Source: Bacteroidales bacterium (lineage in GTDB: Bacteria > Bacteroidota > Bacteroidia > Bacteroidales > UBA932). Taken from it: a stretch of DNA of 64,000 nt. The notes under the pieces are model-generated. The model saw only the letters and a list, made by a program, of their open reading frames with translations. It was not told where the DNA came from and did not search any database. A program made the translations under genes and the position numbers. Position 1 is the first letter of the stretch. Every line of letters starts with the position of its first letter. Positions 1-9,647 of the stretch are shown here, piece by piece. The stretch spans positions 1-64,000 of the forward strand of contig JAFUMO010000055.1 in NCBI GenBank assembly GCA_017482565.1, written 5' to 3'.

Positions 1-182
1 GATCAGCTTAAATGCTTTGTCCTTGGGAATCATAACTCGAGATTGATAGTGGTGCATTATTCTCTAAGTTACTGATTTCCAGAGGCTTTTACAAATAATT
101 CCTACTATAAATCTCACTCAACAACATTATTTTTCAGGGCTCTTCAGGGCTCATGTTTAACACTATTTTTAAAGTAGTTCAG
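1..182. other. A/T-rich non-coding edge with a tandem 10-mer
   Basis: No open frame of useful size is visible on either strand. A perfect tandem duplication of TTCAGGGCTC occupies 133-142 and 143-152. The stretch lies downstream of the small lipoprotein gene on the minus strand. I see no clear terminator hairpin. It may hold remnants of a longer gene, but in-frame translation past the lipoprotein stop meets another stop within about 13 codons. Confidence 0.5.
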
Positions 183-506
183 CTACTGATTGGAATAAAG
201 AATGGGAATCTCATATACATAAGACCAGTCATTTTCCATAAAATGGAATTTTTCCCATAAAGGAGTTTGTTGAAGGTTATGGAAAAAGTTGCTTCCTTTC
301 GTTTGTTCGATAGGTTTTAGGTAGAGTTCGGGAAAGCACAGGTTTCCATAGTTTTCCTCATAGATTTGTCTGGCTGTAGAAAGCCTGAAATTTAGGGGCT
401 GCTTGTTATTGCTCTCAGGCAATGCGGAGTCTTTGGTACAGGCTCCGATAATTATGGCAAGCAACAACAGGCATGCATATATAACAGAGCGGGTGTTGTT
501 TGTCAT
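183..506 (-). CDS. small putative lipoprotein, possibly a truncated N-terminus
   Basis: This 107-residue protein is of unknown function. It begins with a hydrophobic signal segment and a lipobox ending in AIIIGAC, so the mature protein should start at Cys23 and be lipid-anchored. The rest is soluble-looking, with three aromatic-rich stretches and no motif I recognise. It ends abruptly after EIPILYSNQ; many Bacteroidales lipoproteins with a similar opening are much longer, so this may be a shortened remnant, which is inference. It is the last gene of the minus-strand group with the C10 peptidase (gap of about 50 bp to the gene upstream), suggesting co-transcription. Base composition is A/T-rich like the rest of the locus. 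Confidence 0.6.
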   Translation of the reverse strand: MTNNTRSVIYACLLLLAIIIGACTKDSALPESNNKQPLNFRLSTARQIYEENYGNLCFPELYLKPIEQTKGSNFFHNLQQTPLWEKFHFMENDWSYVYEIPILYSNQ

Positions 507-559
507 TTGTGAATAGTTTTAGTTAAAAGTCATTGATATTTAAGTGGGTATTTTAAACA

Positions 560-1075
560 TTATAAAGATAAGCTTACAGTAATTCCCCAAACACCGCCAT
601 TGGTACCGATGATGTTATGGTACATGAGTTTTGTGGCAATTGATTTATTGGATTCTCCCAATTTAAAATCAAAACCGGCTTGAGGAGAAATAAGCATATG
701 TGCCTTGTCTCCAACTGCACATCCTCCATCGAAATCAAAAACGAGGTTGCTTTTTGGGAATATTGGAGCCTTAAATTTTGCCCTTGCAAATATTGGGATA
801 TATGAATCTGATTTTGATGAGCTTCCTTCAACTCCGTAATCAACGTTACACAAGTAACCTGCTCCTATTCCAAATGAAAATGCCTCTGAAGCAGACTTTA
901 ATATAGCAGCATTAATGCCAAAAGTAATTTGAGTCTCGCCACTATGCTTACCTATGCCGCTTAGTAGCGATAGATCTATGTTTGGGCTACCTGAATTAGT
1001 GTTGTTTTGAGCATAGGTAACTGAATTAATCAATAGTGCTATGCTAAATATAAGTAGTTTTGTTTTAGATTTCAT
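560..1075 (-). CDS. putative small outer-membrane beta-barrel-like protein
   Basis: The 171-residue product starts with a clear Sec signal peptide (Lys-rich start, hydrophobic core, cleavage near TYAQ). The mature part alternates polar and hydrophobic residues with many glycines (FSFGIGAGY, SPQAGFDFKL) and ends in a strand-like segment finishing VSLSL, as expected for a small porin-like or OmpA-like barrel. The Met at 1075 is preferred over the one at 1102 because it directly precedes the signal peptide and avoids overlap with the upstream peptidase gene, whose stop is at 1086. Its place directly after the C10 peptidase suggests a shared transcript. Exact family and function are unknown. Confidence 0.6.
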   Translation of the reverse strand: MKSKTKLLIFSIALLINSVTYAQNNTNSGSPNIDLSLLSGIGKHSGETQITFGINAAILKSASEAFSFGIGAGYLCNVDYGVEGSSSKSDSYIPIFARAKFKAPIFPKSNLVFDFDGGCAVGDKAHMLISPQAGFDFKLGESNKSIATKLMYHNIIGTNGGVWGITVSLSL

Positions 1076-1085
1076 GTCTATTGTT

Positions 1086-2417
1086 TTATTTGAAATCAAC
1101 AATCATTTTTTTCTCATATTGGAAAGTACCATTATCAGTTTGCCAAGATCCTCCTGGTAAGTAATATGAATTATCCTGACTTCCATCCCATCCCCAATTC
1201 ATCTTGATATATTCTCTACTTTCTTCAACTATTTCCTCTCTGATTTCGCCATATTCGTAGAGATGGTTATCTGTAGTAGATGTCCACTGGTACTGATATT
1301 TATAAGTATCAGTGCCAATTATATAGCCATCAATAATCCATGAATGCCCTCCGTTTGAAATCTCAATAATGGTAGGGATATCAATAACCAGATTTTTATC
1401 AGCTCTGACTATAACTGGCATGCCATTCAATACACTGGCTTTAACTTTTTCTTTTTTATATGATTGATAAGAACATGAGATTCCATAGGTGTTATAATAA
1501 TCAACAATATCCTTTGTCTTTCCTGATGTTGAGTTCTTGCCATAATCCAGATCAAGTTGAATGCCTGACCAACTTATAAGCAATGCAGATTGAGAGCGCC
1601 TGCTAGCAGATGTGTCAAATACATCTAAGGCCATATTGTCCCACGCATTAGGACTGCTGTTTCCAAAAGAATAACCTCCATTACTTACTGTGCCATTATA
1701 GTAGCCTGTTGTAAAAAAACTGGCAGGTTTCCCAATTTTATAGTGCAAATAATGAAGCATCTGAGAAGCGGATATTGCAACGCACCCTGCAACACATCTT
1801 TGCGAACCATCATTAGCGTATGGAACATGCTGGTTCCAAGGAGAGCCTTGCCCCCACTTTGTACTCAACAAATGGTGATATCCAGTTTCCCCAGCATCAA
1901 TAGGTATTATATTAATTAGTTCCCAGTGTAGATTGTCTTCAATAGGATCGCCATCAGCTTTTGTTAAAATAGGGCCTCCTAATTTTAACCAAAAATTGTC
2001 AATTAAGTCTTCATCGGCTTTTGTGACATTATTCTTCAGCTGTTGTATTTCGCATAAAGTCATGTCAAGCCAAAGCTTTTTATTCGGGTTTAAATTTAAT
2101 GTGTCAAAAGATCCGGTCCCTTTTGCTATTATTGGCGGGGTCCTTTTATCTCCAGAGATAATTTCCCATTGATCCTGAGCTTCAATAAGGAAGGCAACGG
2201 AATCGTTGTTTCTTTTGAAAATTTCAATATTTAAAGTATTGCCTTTCGTCTTATTAAACCGGGCATTGGCATACAGCATTACTTCATCCATTGATACATT
2301 ATAGCTTGGATTTCCTGCAATAGTTGTTGATCGTATTATGTCCGGTTGAATACTCTTATTGCATGATATAAAAAGAGTACATACAATAATGAGGGGTAAT
2401 AGGATATTCCGTTTCAT
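1086..2417 (-). CDS. C10 family (streptopain-like) cysteine peptidase lipoprotein
   Basis: A 443-residue secreted cysteine protease of the SpeB/streptopain type. A signal peptide with lipobox LFISC puts the lipidated cysteine at residue 19. Residues about 35-130 resemble the inhibitory propeptide (Spi-like) of Bacteroidales C10 enzymes. The catalytic domain runs from about residue 175 and has the family pattern around Cys212 (AGCVAISASQM), catalytic His358 in GGHSWIIDGY, and the conserved MNWGWDG near 406-412. C10 enzymes are made as zymogens and cleave themselves; in pathogens they degrade host proteins. Here the lipobox predicts membrane anchoring rather than free secretion. The DUF3244 gene lies just upstream in the same direction, a pairing often seen at Bacteroides C10 loci. 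The specific substrate cannot be told from sequence. Confidence 0.85.
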   Translation of the reverse strand: MKRNILLPLIIVCTLFISCNKSIQPDIIRSTTIAGNPSYNVSMDEVMLYANARFNKTKGNTLNIEIFKRNNDSVAFLIEAQDQWEIISGDKRTPPIIAKGTGSFDTLNLNPNKKLWLDMTLCEIQQLKNNVTKADEDLIDNFWLKLGGPILTKADGDPIEDNLHWELINIIPIDAGETGYHHLLSTKWGQGSPWNQHVPYANDGSQRCVAGCVAISASQMLHYLHYKIGKPASFFTTGYYNGTVSNGGYSFGNSSPNAWDNMALDVFDTSASRRSQSALLISWSGIQLDLDYGKNSTSGKTKDIVDYYNTYGISCSYQSYKKEKVKASVLNGMPVIVRADKNLVIDIPTIIEISNGGHSWIIDGYIIGTDTYKYQYQWTSTTDNHLYEYGEIREEIVEESREYIKMNWGWDGSQDNSYYLPGGSWQTDNGTFQYEKKMIVDFK

Positions 2418-2438
2418 ATGTAAATGAGTTAGATAGTT

Positions 2439-2825
2439 TTATAAATTGAAAAATCCGCTTGCATAGTATTTTGTAGAGATTATCTCAATAAAATAGGAGT
2501 CTTCCCCCGGAAGCGGCAGATTGAGAGTTACAGGAACAGCAGTATCCGTAGATGAAGTGCTTACAATCACTCCTGCAGAATTCATGACTGTAACTGTAGC
2601 TGTACCAATGTTGAAAAGTTCAACGGTTAGTGTAGAAGATGTTCTGAACAGGTGTGATGAGATTGAGTATATCCCCCTTTCCCTTTTGTATGGGTCATCT
2701 TTATTCTCAATTCCGATGTCAATTTCTTCCGGGTCTGATTCCGTATGTTTTACGGAATATGCGTTTGCCTGAAAATTTGTCGCGCAAACAATAATTGCAA
2801 TCAAACTAATGAAAAAGTGTTTCAT
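2439..2825 (-). CDS. DUF3244-like secreted protein, C10-associated
   Basis: A 128-residue exported protein with a signal peptide cleaved near ANAYS. The mature part is an acidic linker followed by an all-beta, immunoglobulin-like region (SSTLTVELFNIGTATVTVMNS) ending in FFNL, which matches the general look of DUF3244 proteins of Bacteroidales. Such proteins commonly sit beside C10 peptidases, and some small C10-linked proteins are protease inhibitors. An inhibitor or chaperone role here is only inferred from position. It heads the minus-strand group; a -7-like element TATATTTG lies at 2854-2861, about 30 bp upstream, although no convincing -33 partner is seen. Confidence 0.6.
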   Translation of the reverse strand: MKHFFISLIAIIVCATNFQANAYSVKHTESDPEEIDIGIENKDDPYKRERGIYSISSHLFRTSSTLTVELFNIGTATVTVMNSAGVIVSTSSTDTAVPVTLNLPLPGEDSYFIEIISTKYYASGFFNL

Positions 2826-3010
2826 GAATGTTGTGTTTTAAGATTTCTTTATTCAAATATATTTGATAAAAGTATCATTTCATATTTTATTGCAATTCAT
2901 ATTGTGTTGTAAAACAATACGTTATCCTTAATCTTGCCTTGCATAATCCTTAAAAGTTTCATTTTGCTGTCATAAGTAGGATTTCGTGTGCCTGTATATG
3001 TATTAATTAT

Positions 3011-3018
3011 TACCTTTG
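3011..3018 (+). promoter_or_regulatory. candidate Bacteroidota -7 element of the TPR/HTH gene
   Basis: TACCTTTG fits the -7 consensus TAnnTTTG and lies 19 bp before the ATG at 3038. The -33 position holds only a weak match. A transcript starting near 3025 supports ATG 3038 over the TTG at 3029. Confidence 0.4.
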
Positions 3019-3037
3019 ATATAAAGAATTGGTATGT

Positions 3038-4660
3038 ATGAAGTGTAATTTGTTTTTATTGCAGGTTGTTTTTGTTGCCTTGTTCTTGCAGTGTTCAAAT
3101 GATTATACAGGTGTTGGGATAATTTTGGATGATGTTGAATCGTATATTGAACAGTATCCCGACAGTGCCCTTCTTGCATTGCAGGATGTCAACAGCGAGT
3201 TGCTGTCTGATAAGGGACTTAAGGCCAGGTATGCTTTGCTATATTCCATGGCACTTGACAAGAATTATATTGACAAGACAGATTTTTCAATTCTACAGCC
3301 TGCAATTGACCACTATGAGAAAAAGGGTTCTCCTACAGACAGGCTGAGGATGTATTATTACCAAGGGTGTATATTCAGGAATGCCGGGGATGAAGAGTCC
3401 GCTATGGAATGCTATCTCAAGGGCTTGGATTGTGGAAAGGATTCAGATGACAGCCTTACAATGGCCAGAACTCTACTTTCAAAGGCCTTAATACATAATA
3501 AACTGTATCAGTTTGATAAATACGTAGCGGGCATGTTGGAAGCTGCCAAGTTTTTTAAGGGGAAAAAGCAGTCTTCATACTTTAGGGCATTGTCAAGTGC
3601 TCATAATGGGGCCGTGATTTTGAATGACACGCTTCAAGCGGCCGCTATTCTTGATTCATTAAGTACGGTTGCAGACTATAGCAATCCCAGTCAAAAGGCA
3701 GAAATGTATGAGGTAAGGATAGCTCACGAAAACAAGTTCAATTCGGGCTGCATATCCCTCAAGTTGATTGATGAGTACATCAATAATGTTCATGATAAAA
3801 ATATTGCATGGCTATCAGTAGCTGCAGCCCTTTATAAAAATGGAAGATATTCTGACTGCCTGGAGGCAATAAGAAATTATGAAAGATTTTCTAAAGAAAG
3901 GCCAGACCGTTATTATGCTCTTTTATCCGGTACACATGAGCATCTACAGAATCATTCTGAGGCTCTGAAGAATTACAAGCAGTATATAAAATTGTACATG
4001 AGTATTTTCAAGCAGGATACAAAGTTCATAGAGGAGCGGTATAATATGCAGATAGCATCTTTGGAGGAATCCAGGCAGAATCAGATGTATGTATTTTCAT
4101 TGGTATTGATTATTGTTGCACTGGTGGGGATTGTGCTGTTCTTTAGGAGCCGGTATAGGATTGGGAGCATTGAGAAGGAGAATTATATTTTGAGGTGTGC
4201 ACAGCTTGAGGATGAGAAATATGGGCTTGAGAAGATTTTGGAGGATAGTGGCAGCATGATGGAACAGATGAGGAGTGTCCTTATGGGGAGGTTGGCGGTC
4301 CTGAACAGTTTTATGGTAGCTGATATAGACAAGACAGGACGTGCTGAAATGAGGGCCTGGAAGGAACTTGAGAAGCTGTTGGGGAACAGGGAGGCTTTCA
4401 TCCGTTCCACAAGGGAGGTCTACGAGGTGAGTTATCCGGAATTTATCAGGTTCTTGAAGGAAAGGCAGCTTACAAATCTGGAGATAGGCTATTGCTGCCT
4501 GTATGCCATTGGGTTGAGGGTGAAGGATGTTGGCAACTATATGAGCACTTCCACACATTATAATGTCAATATTTTAATCAGGAAGAAGTTGGGGTTGGAG
4601 AGTACCGCCACGAATCTGGATATCTATATAAGAAAGTTGCTCCAAGAATTACATAAGTAA
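3038..4660 (+). CDS. membrane-anchored TPR protein with C-terminal HTH-like domain (putative regulator)
   Basis: This 540-residue protein opens with a signal sequence and lipobox-like LFLQC (Cys19). Residues about 25-330 are helical repeats of TPR character. A single transmembrane helix lies at about 350-371, followed by a coiled coil to about 420. The C-terminal part, about 478-530, looks like a LuxR-type helix-turn-helix: LTNLEIGYCCLYAIGL, then a second helix and RKKLGLES. This layout, with periplasmic TPRs, one membrane span and a cytoplasmic HTH, is common in Bacteroidota sensor-regulators. It is divergent from the C10 peptidase operon, so it may control it; that is inference. ATG 3038 is chosen because it opens the signal peptide. 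A strong terminator follows at 4695. Confidence 0.7.
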   Translation: MKCNLFLLQVVFVALFLQCSNDYTGVGIILDDVESYIEQYPDSALLALQDVNSELLSDKGLKARYALLYSMALDKNYIDKTDFSILQPAIDHYEKKGSPTDRLRMYYYQGCIFRNAGDEESAMECYLKGLDCGKDSDDSLTMARTLLSKALIHNKLYQFDKYVAGMLEAAKFFKGKKQSSYFRALSSAHNGAVILNDTLQAAAILDSLSTVADYSNPSQKAEMYEVRIAHENKFNSGCISLKLIDEYINNVHDKNIAWLSVAAALYKNGRYSDCLEAIRNYERFSKERPDRYYALLSGTHEHLQNHSEALKNYKQYIKLYMSIFKQDTKFIEERYNMQIASLEESRQNQMYVFSLVLIIVALVGIVLFFRSRYRIGSIEKENYILRCAQLEDEKYGLEKILEDSGSMMEQMRSVLMGRLAVLNSFMVADIDKTGRAEMRAWKELEKLLGNREAFIRSTREVYEVSYPEFIRFLKERQLTNLEIGYCCLYAIGLRVKDVGNYMSTSTHYNVNILIRKKLGLESTATNLDIYIRKLLQELHK

Positions 4661-4694
4661 TTCTTGTACTGCACATTCTTCCTTAAAGGCAACA

Positions 4695-4736
4695 GAGGGT
4701 GGCCCGTCATTTTGGGCCACCCTCGTTATTTTTTGG
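4695..4736 (+). terminator. Rho-independent terminator after the TPR/HTH gene
   Basis: A perfect 11-bp stem, GAGGGTGGCCC paired with GGGCCACCCTC (4714-4724), is followed by GTTATTTTTT. The T tract is on the plus side, so it serves the TPR/HTH gene. It separates that gene from the converging ATP synthase operon. Confidence 0.9.
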
Positions 4737-4761
4737 AAACATGGCTTTTGAGCCTTTTTTC

Positions 4762-5628
4762 TTAGTCCACCTGCGCAATATCCGCAAGTTCATCGGTGAT
4801 TGCCTGCTGTCTGCGCTTGTTGTAGCTGAGCTTCAGCTCGTCAAGCAGATCCCTGGCGTTATCCGAGGCGGTCTGCATTGCCACGGTACGGGCAGCAAAC
4901 TCGGCTGTGGAGCTGTTGAGCAGCAGGGCATATATCCTGGAACGGAGGACATAAGGAAGGAGGGTTTCAAAGAGTTCATGCTTTGAAGGCTCACAGATGT
5001 AGTCCTCGTCGGGAAGCTTTACACCTTCTGTTGTGGAGGTGATGTCAAATGGGAGGAACTGCCTCTGCTGGGGCACCTGGCGGCCCATTGAGTAGAAATG
5101 GTTATATACCACAACCACATTGTCCGCATTCCCCTTGAGATACTCCTCCATAAGCCTGTCGGCGATGAGGGCTGCCTTCTGAGGGTTCAGCTGGGAGGAT
5201 ATGTTCCTGAAATCGTTGCATACAGGCCAGCTCCATTTGTTCACCGCTGCGGCCATCTTCTCCCCTACAGGCCATATTGAGACACTTTCCGCACCGTCTG
5301 CCTTCAGCCGGGCAAGCTTCTGCTCAAGGGCCTTTATCACCTGGGAGTTGAATGCCCCGCACAGGGAGGTATCTGAAGCGAGGGCCAGTACAATCACCTT
5401 GCCCCCCTGCTTTCCCGCACCCACAAACGGAGACTCCAGCTTTACTGAGGTATCCGCGCAAAGTACACGCAGGGTCTCTGTAAGGCTCTTCTCATAAACC
5501 TGCAGCGAGGCCGACATCCCTTGCACTCTGTGGAACTTTGCAGAAGCCACCATCTTCATTGCCGAGGTTGTCTTGAGGGTACTGCTTACAGAACTTATCC
5601 TCTCCTTTATTTCCCTTAAAGATGCCAT
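4762..5628 (-). CDS. atpG: ATP synthase F1 subunit gamma
   Basis: The central rotating stalk of F1, 288 residues, normal family length. The N-terminal helix carries the typical REIKERISSVSSTLKTTSAM and the C-terminal helix the typical MQTASDNARDLLDEL. Gamma couples proton flow through the c-ring to conformational change in the alpha/beta sites. It is the last gene of the ATP synthase operon and starts 2 bp after the atpA stop. Transcription converges with the TPR/HTH gene downstream. Confidence 0.97.
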   Translation of the reverse strand: MASLREIKERISSVSSTLKTTSAMKMVASAKFHRVQGMSASLQVYEKSLTETLRVLCADTSVKLESPFVGAGKQGGKVIVLALASDTSLCGAFNSQVIKALEQKLARLKADGAESVSIWPVGEKMAAAVNKWSWPVCNDFRNISSQLNPQKAALIADRLMEEYLKGNADNVVVVYNHFYSMGRQVPQQRQFLPFDITSTTEGVKLPDEDYICEPSKHELFETLLPYVLRSRIYALLLNSSTAEFAARTVAMQTASDNARDLLDELKLSYNKRRQQAITDELADIAQVD

Positions 5629-5630
5629 AC

Positions 5631-7217
5631 TTACCTGTTGTCTTTCATGCGGGCAACTATCTGCCCTGCCATCTTCTCTATCTCCTCACTTATCTCATCA
5701 TTTATCACACCATTCCTGAGTGAATCAAGTATAGGTGAACTCTCCACAGCATTCAGGAACTGCTTCTCAAACTCCTTCACCTGCTCAAGGTCCAGCTCTT
5801 TCATGAGGGCATGCGTACCGCAATACAGCACGGCTATCTGCTTCTCTACCGGCATTGGGCTGAACTGCGGCTGCACCAGCAGACGGGTGTTCTTCCTCCC
5901 CTTGTCCAGGATGCTTGCAGTAACAGCATCCATATCACTGCTGAATTTTGAGAATGCCTCAAGCTCCCTGTACTGTGCCTGGTCTATCTTGAGTGTACCT
6001 GCAACCTTCTTCATGGCCTTTATCTGTGCATTACCGCCCACACGGGATACTGAAAGTCCCACATCCACCGCAGGCCTGTTGCCCTGGTTGAACAGGTTGG
6101 CATCCAGGAATATCTGTCCGTCTGTAATGGAAATCACGTTTGTAGGGATATACGCTGAAACGTCACCCGCCTGGGTCTCAACCACAGGAAGCGCAGTGAG
6201 TGATCCGCCACCCCTGACTTTCCCTTTAAGGGACTCAGGCAAATCATTCATCTTCTCTGCAACCTCCTGCCTTGAGATGATCTTTGCAGCCCTCTCAAGA
6301 AGCCTTGAGTGGAGGTAGAAGATATCTCCGGGGTATGCCTCCCTTCCCGACGGTCTTCTCAATACAAGGGAAATCTCCCTGTAGGCAACCGCCTGCTTTG
6401 ACAAGTCATCATATACCACGAGGGCATGCCTTCCGGTATCCCTGAAATATTCACCTATGGCAGCTCCGGCAAACGGGGCAAAATACTGCAGTGCCGCACT
6501 CTCTGCAGCTGTGGCGGCAACCACAACGGTATAGTCCATTGCACCATGCTTGCGGAGGGTCTCAACCAAAGAGGCTACTGTGGAGGCCTTCTGGCCTACA
6601 GCAACATAAATACAGAATATAGGCTCACCCGCCTCATAGTTCTTGCGCTGGTTGATGATTGCATCCATTGCTATGGCAGTCTTTCCGGTCTGCCTGTCAC
6701 CAATGATGAGCTCCCTCTGCCCCCTTCCAATAGGAATCATGGCATCAATCACCTTCAAGCCTGTCTGCAGAGGCTCGTTTACAGGCTGGCGGTATATTAC
6801 ACCCGGAGCCTTTCTCTCCAGAGGCATCTGTACCTTCTCACCGCCAATCTCACCCTTACCGTCCAAAGGCTCCCCAAGCGGGTTGATTACCCTGCCCAGC
6901 ATCTTCTCGCTTACCATTATTGATGCGATGCGGCCGGTACGCCTTACTGTATCACCCTCCTCAATCTTCTCTGTAGGGCCGAGCAATACAGCACCCACAT
7001 TCTCCTCCTCCAGGTTCATTACAATTGCCTTCATGCCGTTTCCAAACTCAAGCAGCTCACCTGCTCCGGCATTCTGAAGGCCGTAGATGCGCACCACACC
7101 GTCACTTACCTGAAGTACGGTTCCAACTTCAGCAAACTCTGCAGCCAGATCCGCACCCTGCAGTTCGGCAAGGAGCATATCGGTTATCTCCGAGGGTTTT
7201 ATGTTCTCTTTCTCCAT
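5631..7217 (-). CDS. atpA: ATP synthase F1 subunit alpha
   Basis: The 528-residue non-catalytic nucleotide-binding subunit. The Walker A loop GDRQTGKT is at about 173-180. The alpha/beta signature region [14 protein letters not shown] is present, with the alpha-type arginine that completes the beta catalytic site. Length is normal for Bacteroidota. It lies between atpH (11 bp upstream) and atpG (2 bp downstream). The opposite strand carries several long shadow frames caused by codon bias; none has features of a gene. Confidence 0.98.
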   Translation of the reverse strand: MEKENIKPSEITDMLLAELQGADLAAEFAEVGTVLQVSDGVVRIYGLQNAGAGELLEFGNGMKAIVMNLEEENVGAVLLGPTEKIEEGDTVRRTGRIASIMVSEKMLGRVINPLGEPLDGKGEIGGEKVQMPLERKAPGVIYRQPVNEPLQTGLKVIDAMIPIGRGQRELIIGDRQTGKTAIAMDAIINQRKNYEAGEPIFCIYVAVGQKASTVASLVETLRKHGAMDYTVVVAATAAESAALQYFAPFAGAAIGEYFRDTGRHALVVYDDLSKQAVAYREISLVLRRPSGREAYPGDIFYLHSRLLERAAKIISRQEVAEKMNDLPESLKGKVRGGGSLTALPVVETQAGDVSAYIPTNVISITDGQIFLDANLFNQGNRPAVDVGLSVSRVGGNAQIKAMKKVAGTLKIDQAQYRELEAFSKFSSDMDAVTASILDKGRKNTRLLVQPQFSPMPVEKQIAVLYCGTHALMKELDLEQVKEFEKQFLNAVESSPILDSLRNGVINDEISEEIEKMAGQIVARMKDNR

Positions 7218-7228
7218 AACAGTTTCCT

Positions 7229-7774
7229 TTATAATTTGCCTGACAGAATGCCGCGGAGCTTCTCCAAACGGGCAGCTACACTCGCATCCATCTGTTTGTC
7301 AGCTACTCTCAATACAAATCCGCCTATCAGCCTCTCATCCACTTCCTTTTCCAGCCTTACGCTGCTGCAGGCCGTCCTTTTCATTACCATTTCCCGTATC
7401 CCCTCCTCAATCTCCTTCCCTACAGGGGCAGCTGTTACAAGTGATACCCTTGCAATGCCGTTCCGCTCCTCATAGATTCCAAGGAATGAGTGGAGCATAT
7501 AGATAAGGTAATGCTCACGTCCATGCCTGAGGACAAGGGAGATGAAATCCTCCAGTGAACGGCACACGCCATCACCTGCCGCCCCAAGCACCGCACTCCT
7601 CTTTGCCTCCACAGAAAGGACAGGGGAAGCGAGCGCCGCCTTCAGCTGCCGGGATTTCATAAGCCTGCCGGCTATACCGTTCACCTTGGTGTACACAACT
7701 TCCGCCTCACCGTTTGATACGGCAAAACGGAACAAGGCCTCCGCATATCTCTTTGCTATAAGTCCTGTGTACAT
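7229..7774 (-). CDS. atpH: ATP synthase F1 subunit delta
   Basis: The 181-residue peripheral-stalk subunit that joins the b dimer to the top of alpha3beta3. It starts [15 protein letters not shown], the usual N-terminal helix. The C-terminal part [20 protein letters not shown] matches the delta/OSCP end that ends in a short helix. Placement between atpF and atpA is the standard order and is what makes this fast-evolving subunit certain. The gap to atpF is 5 bp. Confidence 0.95.
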   Translation of the reverse strand: MYTGLIAKRYAEALFRFAVSNGEAEVVYTKVNGIAGRLMKSRQLKAALASPVLSVEAKRSAVLGAAGDGVCRSLEDFISLVLRHGREHYLIYMLHSFLGIYEERNGIARVSLVTAAPVGKEIEEGIREMVMKRTACSSVRLEKEVDERLIGGFVLRVADKQMDASVAARLEKLRGILSGKL

Positions 7775-7779
7775 TTCAA

Positions 7780-8280
7780 TCAGTTTTGGGTATTGTTCAC
7801 CTTATCCATCAGTTTCCTTGCCAGTTTTTCCTGTGCCTGCGGCTCCTTAAGCTCCTGCATGAGCACCTTTCCTGCCACCGCTATTGCAAGCGATACAACA
7901 TGCTCGTTTGCCTCACGCAGAATAGCCTCCTTCTGAGCCAGGGCCTCCATACGGGCACTCTCAATAATTCCGGCAGCCTCCTTCTCAGCCTTCTCCTTCA
8001 GCTGATGGGCAAGCTGCTCCTGCTCCGCCCTTGTATTTTCAAGGATTCTCCATCTCTGGGCCTGGGCATCCTCAATTATATGCATGCTCTCCTGCTTGAG
8101 CTGCAAGGTCTCCTCCCTTGCACCCCTGGCCTCTTCAAGAGAGTTGTCTATATACTCTCTCCTCTGTTCAATTGCACGCAAGATGATGGGGAAGCCGAAC
8201 TTGCACAACAGGAACAATACCACCCCAAAGGCAAGGCACATCCAGAACAAGAGTCCCGATTCGGGTTGTAAAAGTCCCAT
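7780..8280 (-). CDS. atpF: ATP synthase Fo subunit b
   Basis: A 166-residue peripheral stalk subunit. It has a single N-terminal membrane helix (about residues 9-30, FWMCLAFGVVLFLLCKFGF) followed by a long charged helix rich in Glu, Gln and Ala that would form the right-handed coiled-coil dimer. It holds the stator against rotation. It lies between atpE and atpH with 5-12 bp gaps. Confidence 0.95.
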   Translation of the reverse strand: MGLLQPESGLLFWMCLAFGVVLFLLCKFGFPIILRAIEQRREYIDNSLEEARGAREETLQLKQESMHIIEDAQAQRWRILENTRAEQEQLAHQLKEKAEKEAAGIIESARMEALAQKEAILREANEHVVSLAIAVAGKVLMQELKEPQAQEKLARKLMDKVNNTQN

Positions 8281-8292
8281 AGCAGATCCTTT

Positions 8293-8517
<225 letters not shown>

Positions 8518-9636
8518 TTATCGTTTAGTTGTTAAGTTGTCAATATCATTCTTTTTTTCATGGTGTCCTGCCCCCTCCTGCGCCATTCCTATGAATACTG
8601 AAGAGAGCATCGTAAACACGTATGCCTGCAGGAACGCCACAAGCAGTTCCATACAGTTCATGAATATTCCCAGCAGGATGGACACTATGGACATTGATGT
8701 ATTAACCGTTGCCCCCATCCTGGCTGTCACAAACACAATACATATAAGGATAAGTATCACCGAGTGCCCTGCCATTATGTTTGCAAAGAGCCTTATCATA
8801 AGAGCAAACGGCTTTGTGAACAATCCTATTATCTCAATTGCAGGCATTATCGGAAGTGGAACCTTCAGCCAGGTTGGCACTTCAGGCCAGAGCACCTCTT
8901 TCCAGTAATGCCTTGTCCCGAACAGGTTGGTTACAAGGAAAGTTGCCATAGCCAGCACAAATGTTGCCGCAATGTTTCCTGTAATGTTCGTACCTGCAGG
9001 AAAGATTGGGATGATTCCCATAATGTTGTTGATGAAGATGAATGTGAATGCCGTAAGGAGGTACGGGGCAAATTTCCTGTAGTTCGGCCCCACACATGGC
9101 TTGATTATGCCATCCACCAATGATTCCACAAGCATCTCCACAAGGCCTGCCAGCCCCATGGGAGCTGAATCGGTAATTCTCCTTTTCCTGTAATGGCGGG
9201 CTGCCCCCAGGATGAGCAGCACCACTATGGTGCTGTTTATGAGAAGTCCTGCAACTGTCTTTGTAATGGAGAGGTCCCAAGGCCTTACCTGGGATCCGTC
9301 GGGAAGAGTCTCCACAACCTTTCCTGCGTATGCCCCTTCTGTGGCAATGTGGAACCCTTCGTATGAATGTCCCCCATGCAGGTGGGATGAAGAGAAGCAT
9401 TTCCACCCGTTCTCCCGGCTGCAGACTATCACAGGGAGCGGGATTGCTACATGCTTCCCTACGAATTTACCTATGTGCCACTCATAGCTGTCCCCTATAT
9501 GCTCCAGGACAATGTCCTTCACTATCACATCACCTCCCTCCCCATGGGCATGCGCACGCACAGGCAATTCCAACACCAGCGCCAATGCCAGTGCAGACAA
9601 TACAATCCAATTAAATATTTTCCTGCCGTATCCCAT
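8518..9636 (-). CDS. atpB: ATP synthase Fo subunit a, with periplasmic N-terminal domain
   Basis: A 372-residue subunit, longer than the E. coli one because of a signal-like first helix (about 9-30) and a His-rich region of about 90 residues before the conserved membrane core; this form is normal in Bacteroidota. The essential arginine that faces the c-ring is Arg282 in LMIRLFANIMAG. The half-channel region GHSVILILI follows. The gene lies directly between atpC (11 bp) and atpE; no atpI-like gene is present between them. Confidence 0.96.
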   Translation of the reverse strand: MGYGRKIFNWIVLSALALALVLELPVRAHAHGEGGDVIVKDIVLEHIGDSYEWHIGKFVGKHVAIPLPVIVCSRENGWKCFSSSHLHGGHSYEGFHIATEGAYAGKVVETLPDGSQVRPWDLSITKTVAGLLINSTIVVLLILGAARHYRKRRITDSAPMGLAGLVEMLVESLVDGIIKPCVGPNYRKFAPYLLTAFTFIFINNIMGIIPIFPAGTNITGNIAATFVLAMATFLVTNLFGTRHYWKEVLWPEVPTWLKVPLPIMPAIEIIGLFTKPFALMIRLFANIMAGHSVILILICIVFVTARMGATVNTSMSIVSILLGIFMNCMELLVAFLQAYVFTMLSSVFIGMAQEGAGHHEKKNDIDNLTTKR

Positions 9637-9647
9637 AAAGATGACTT

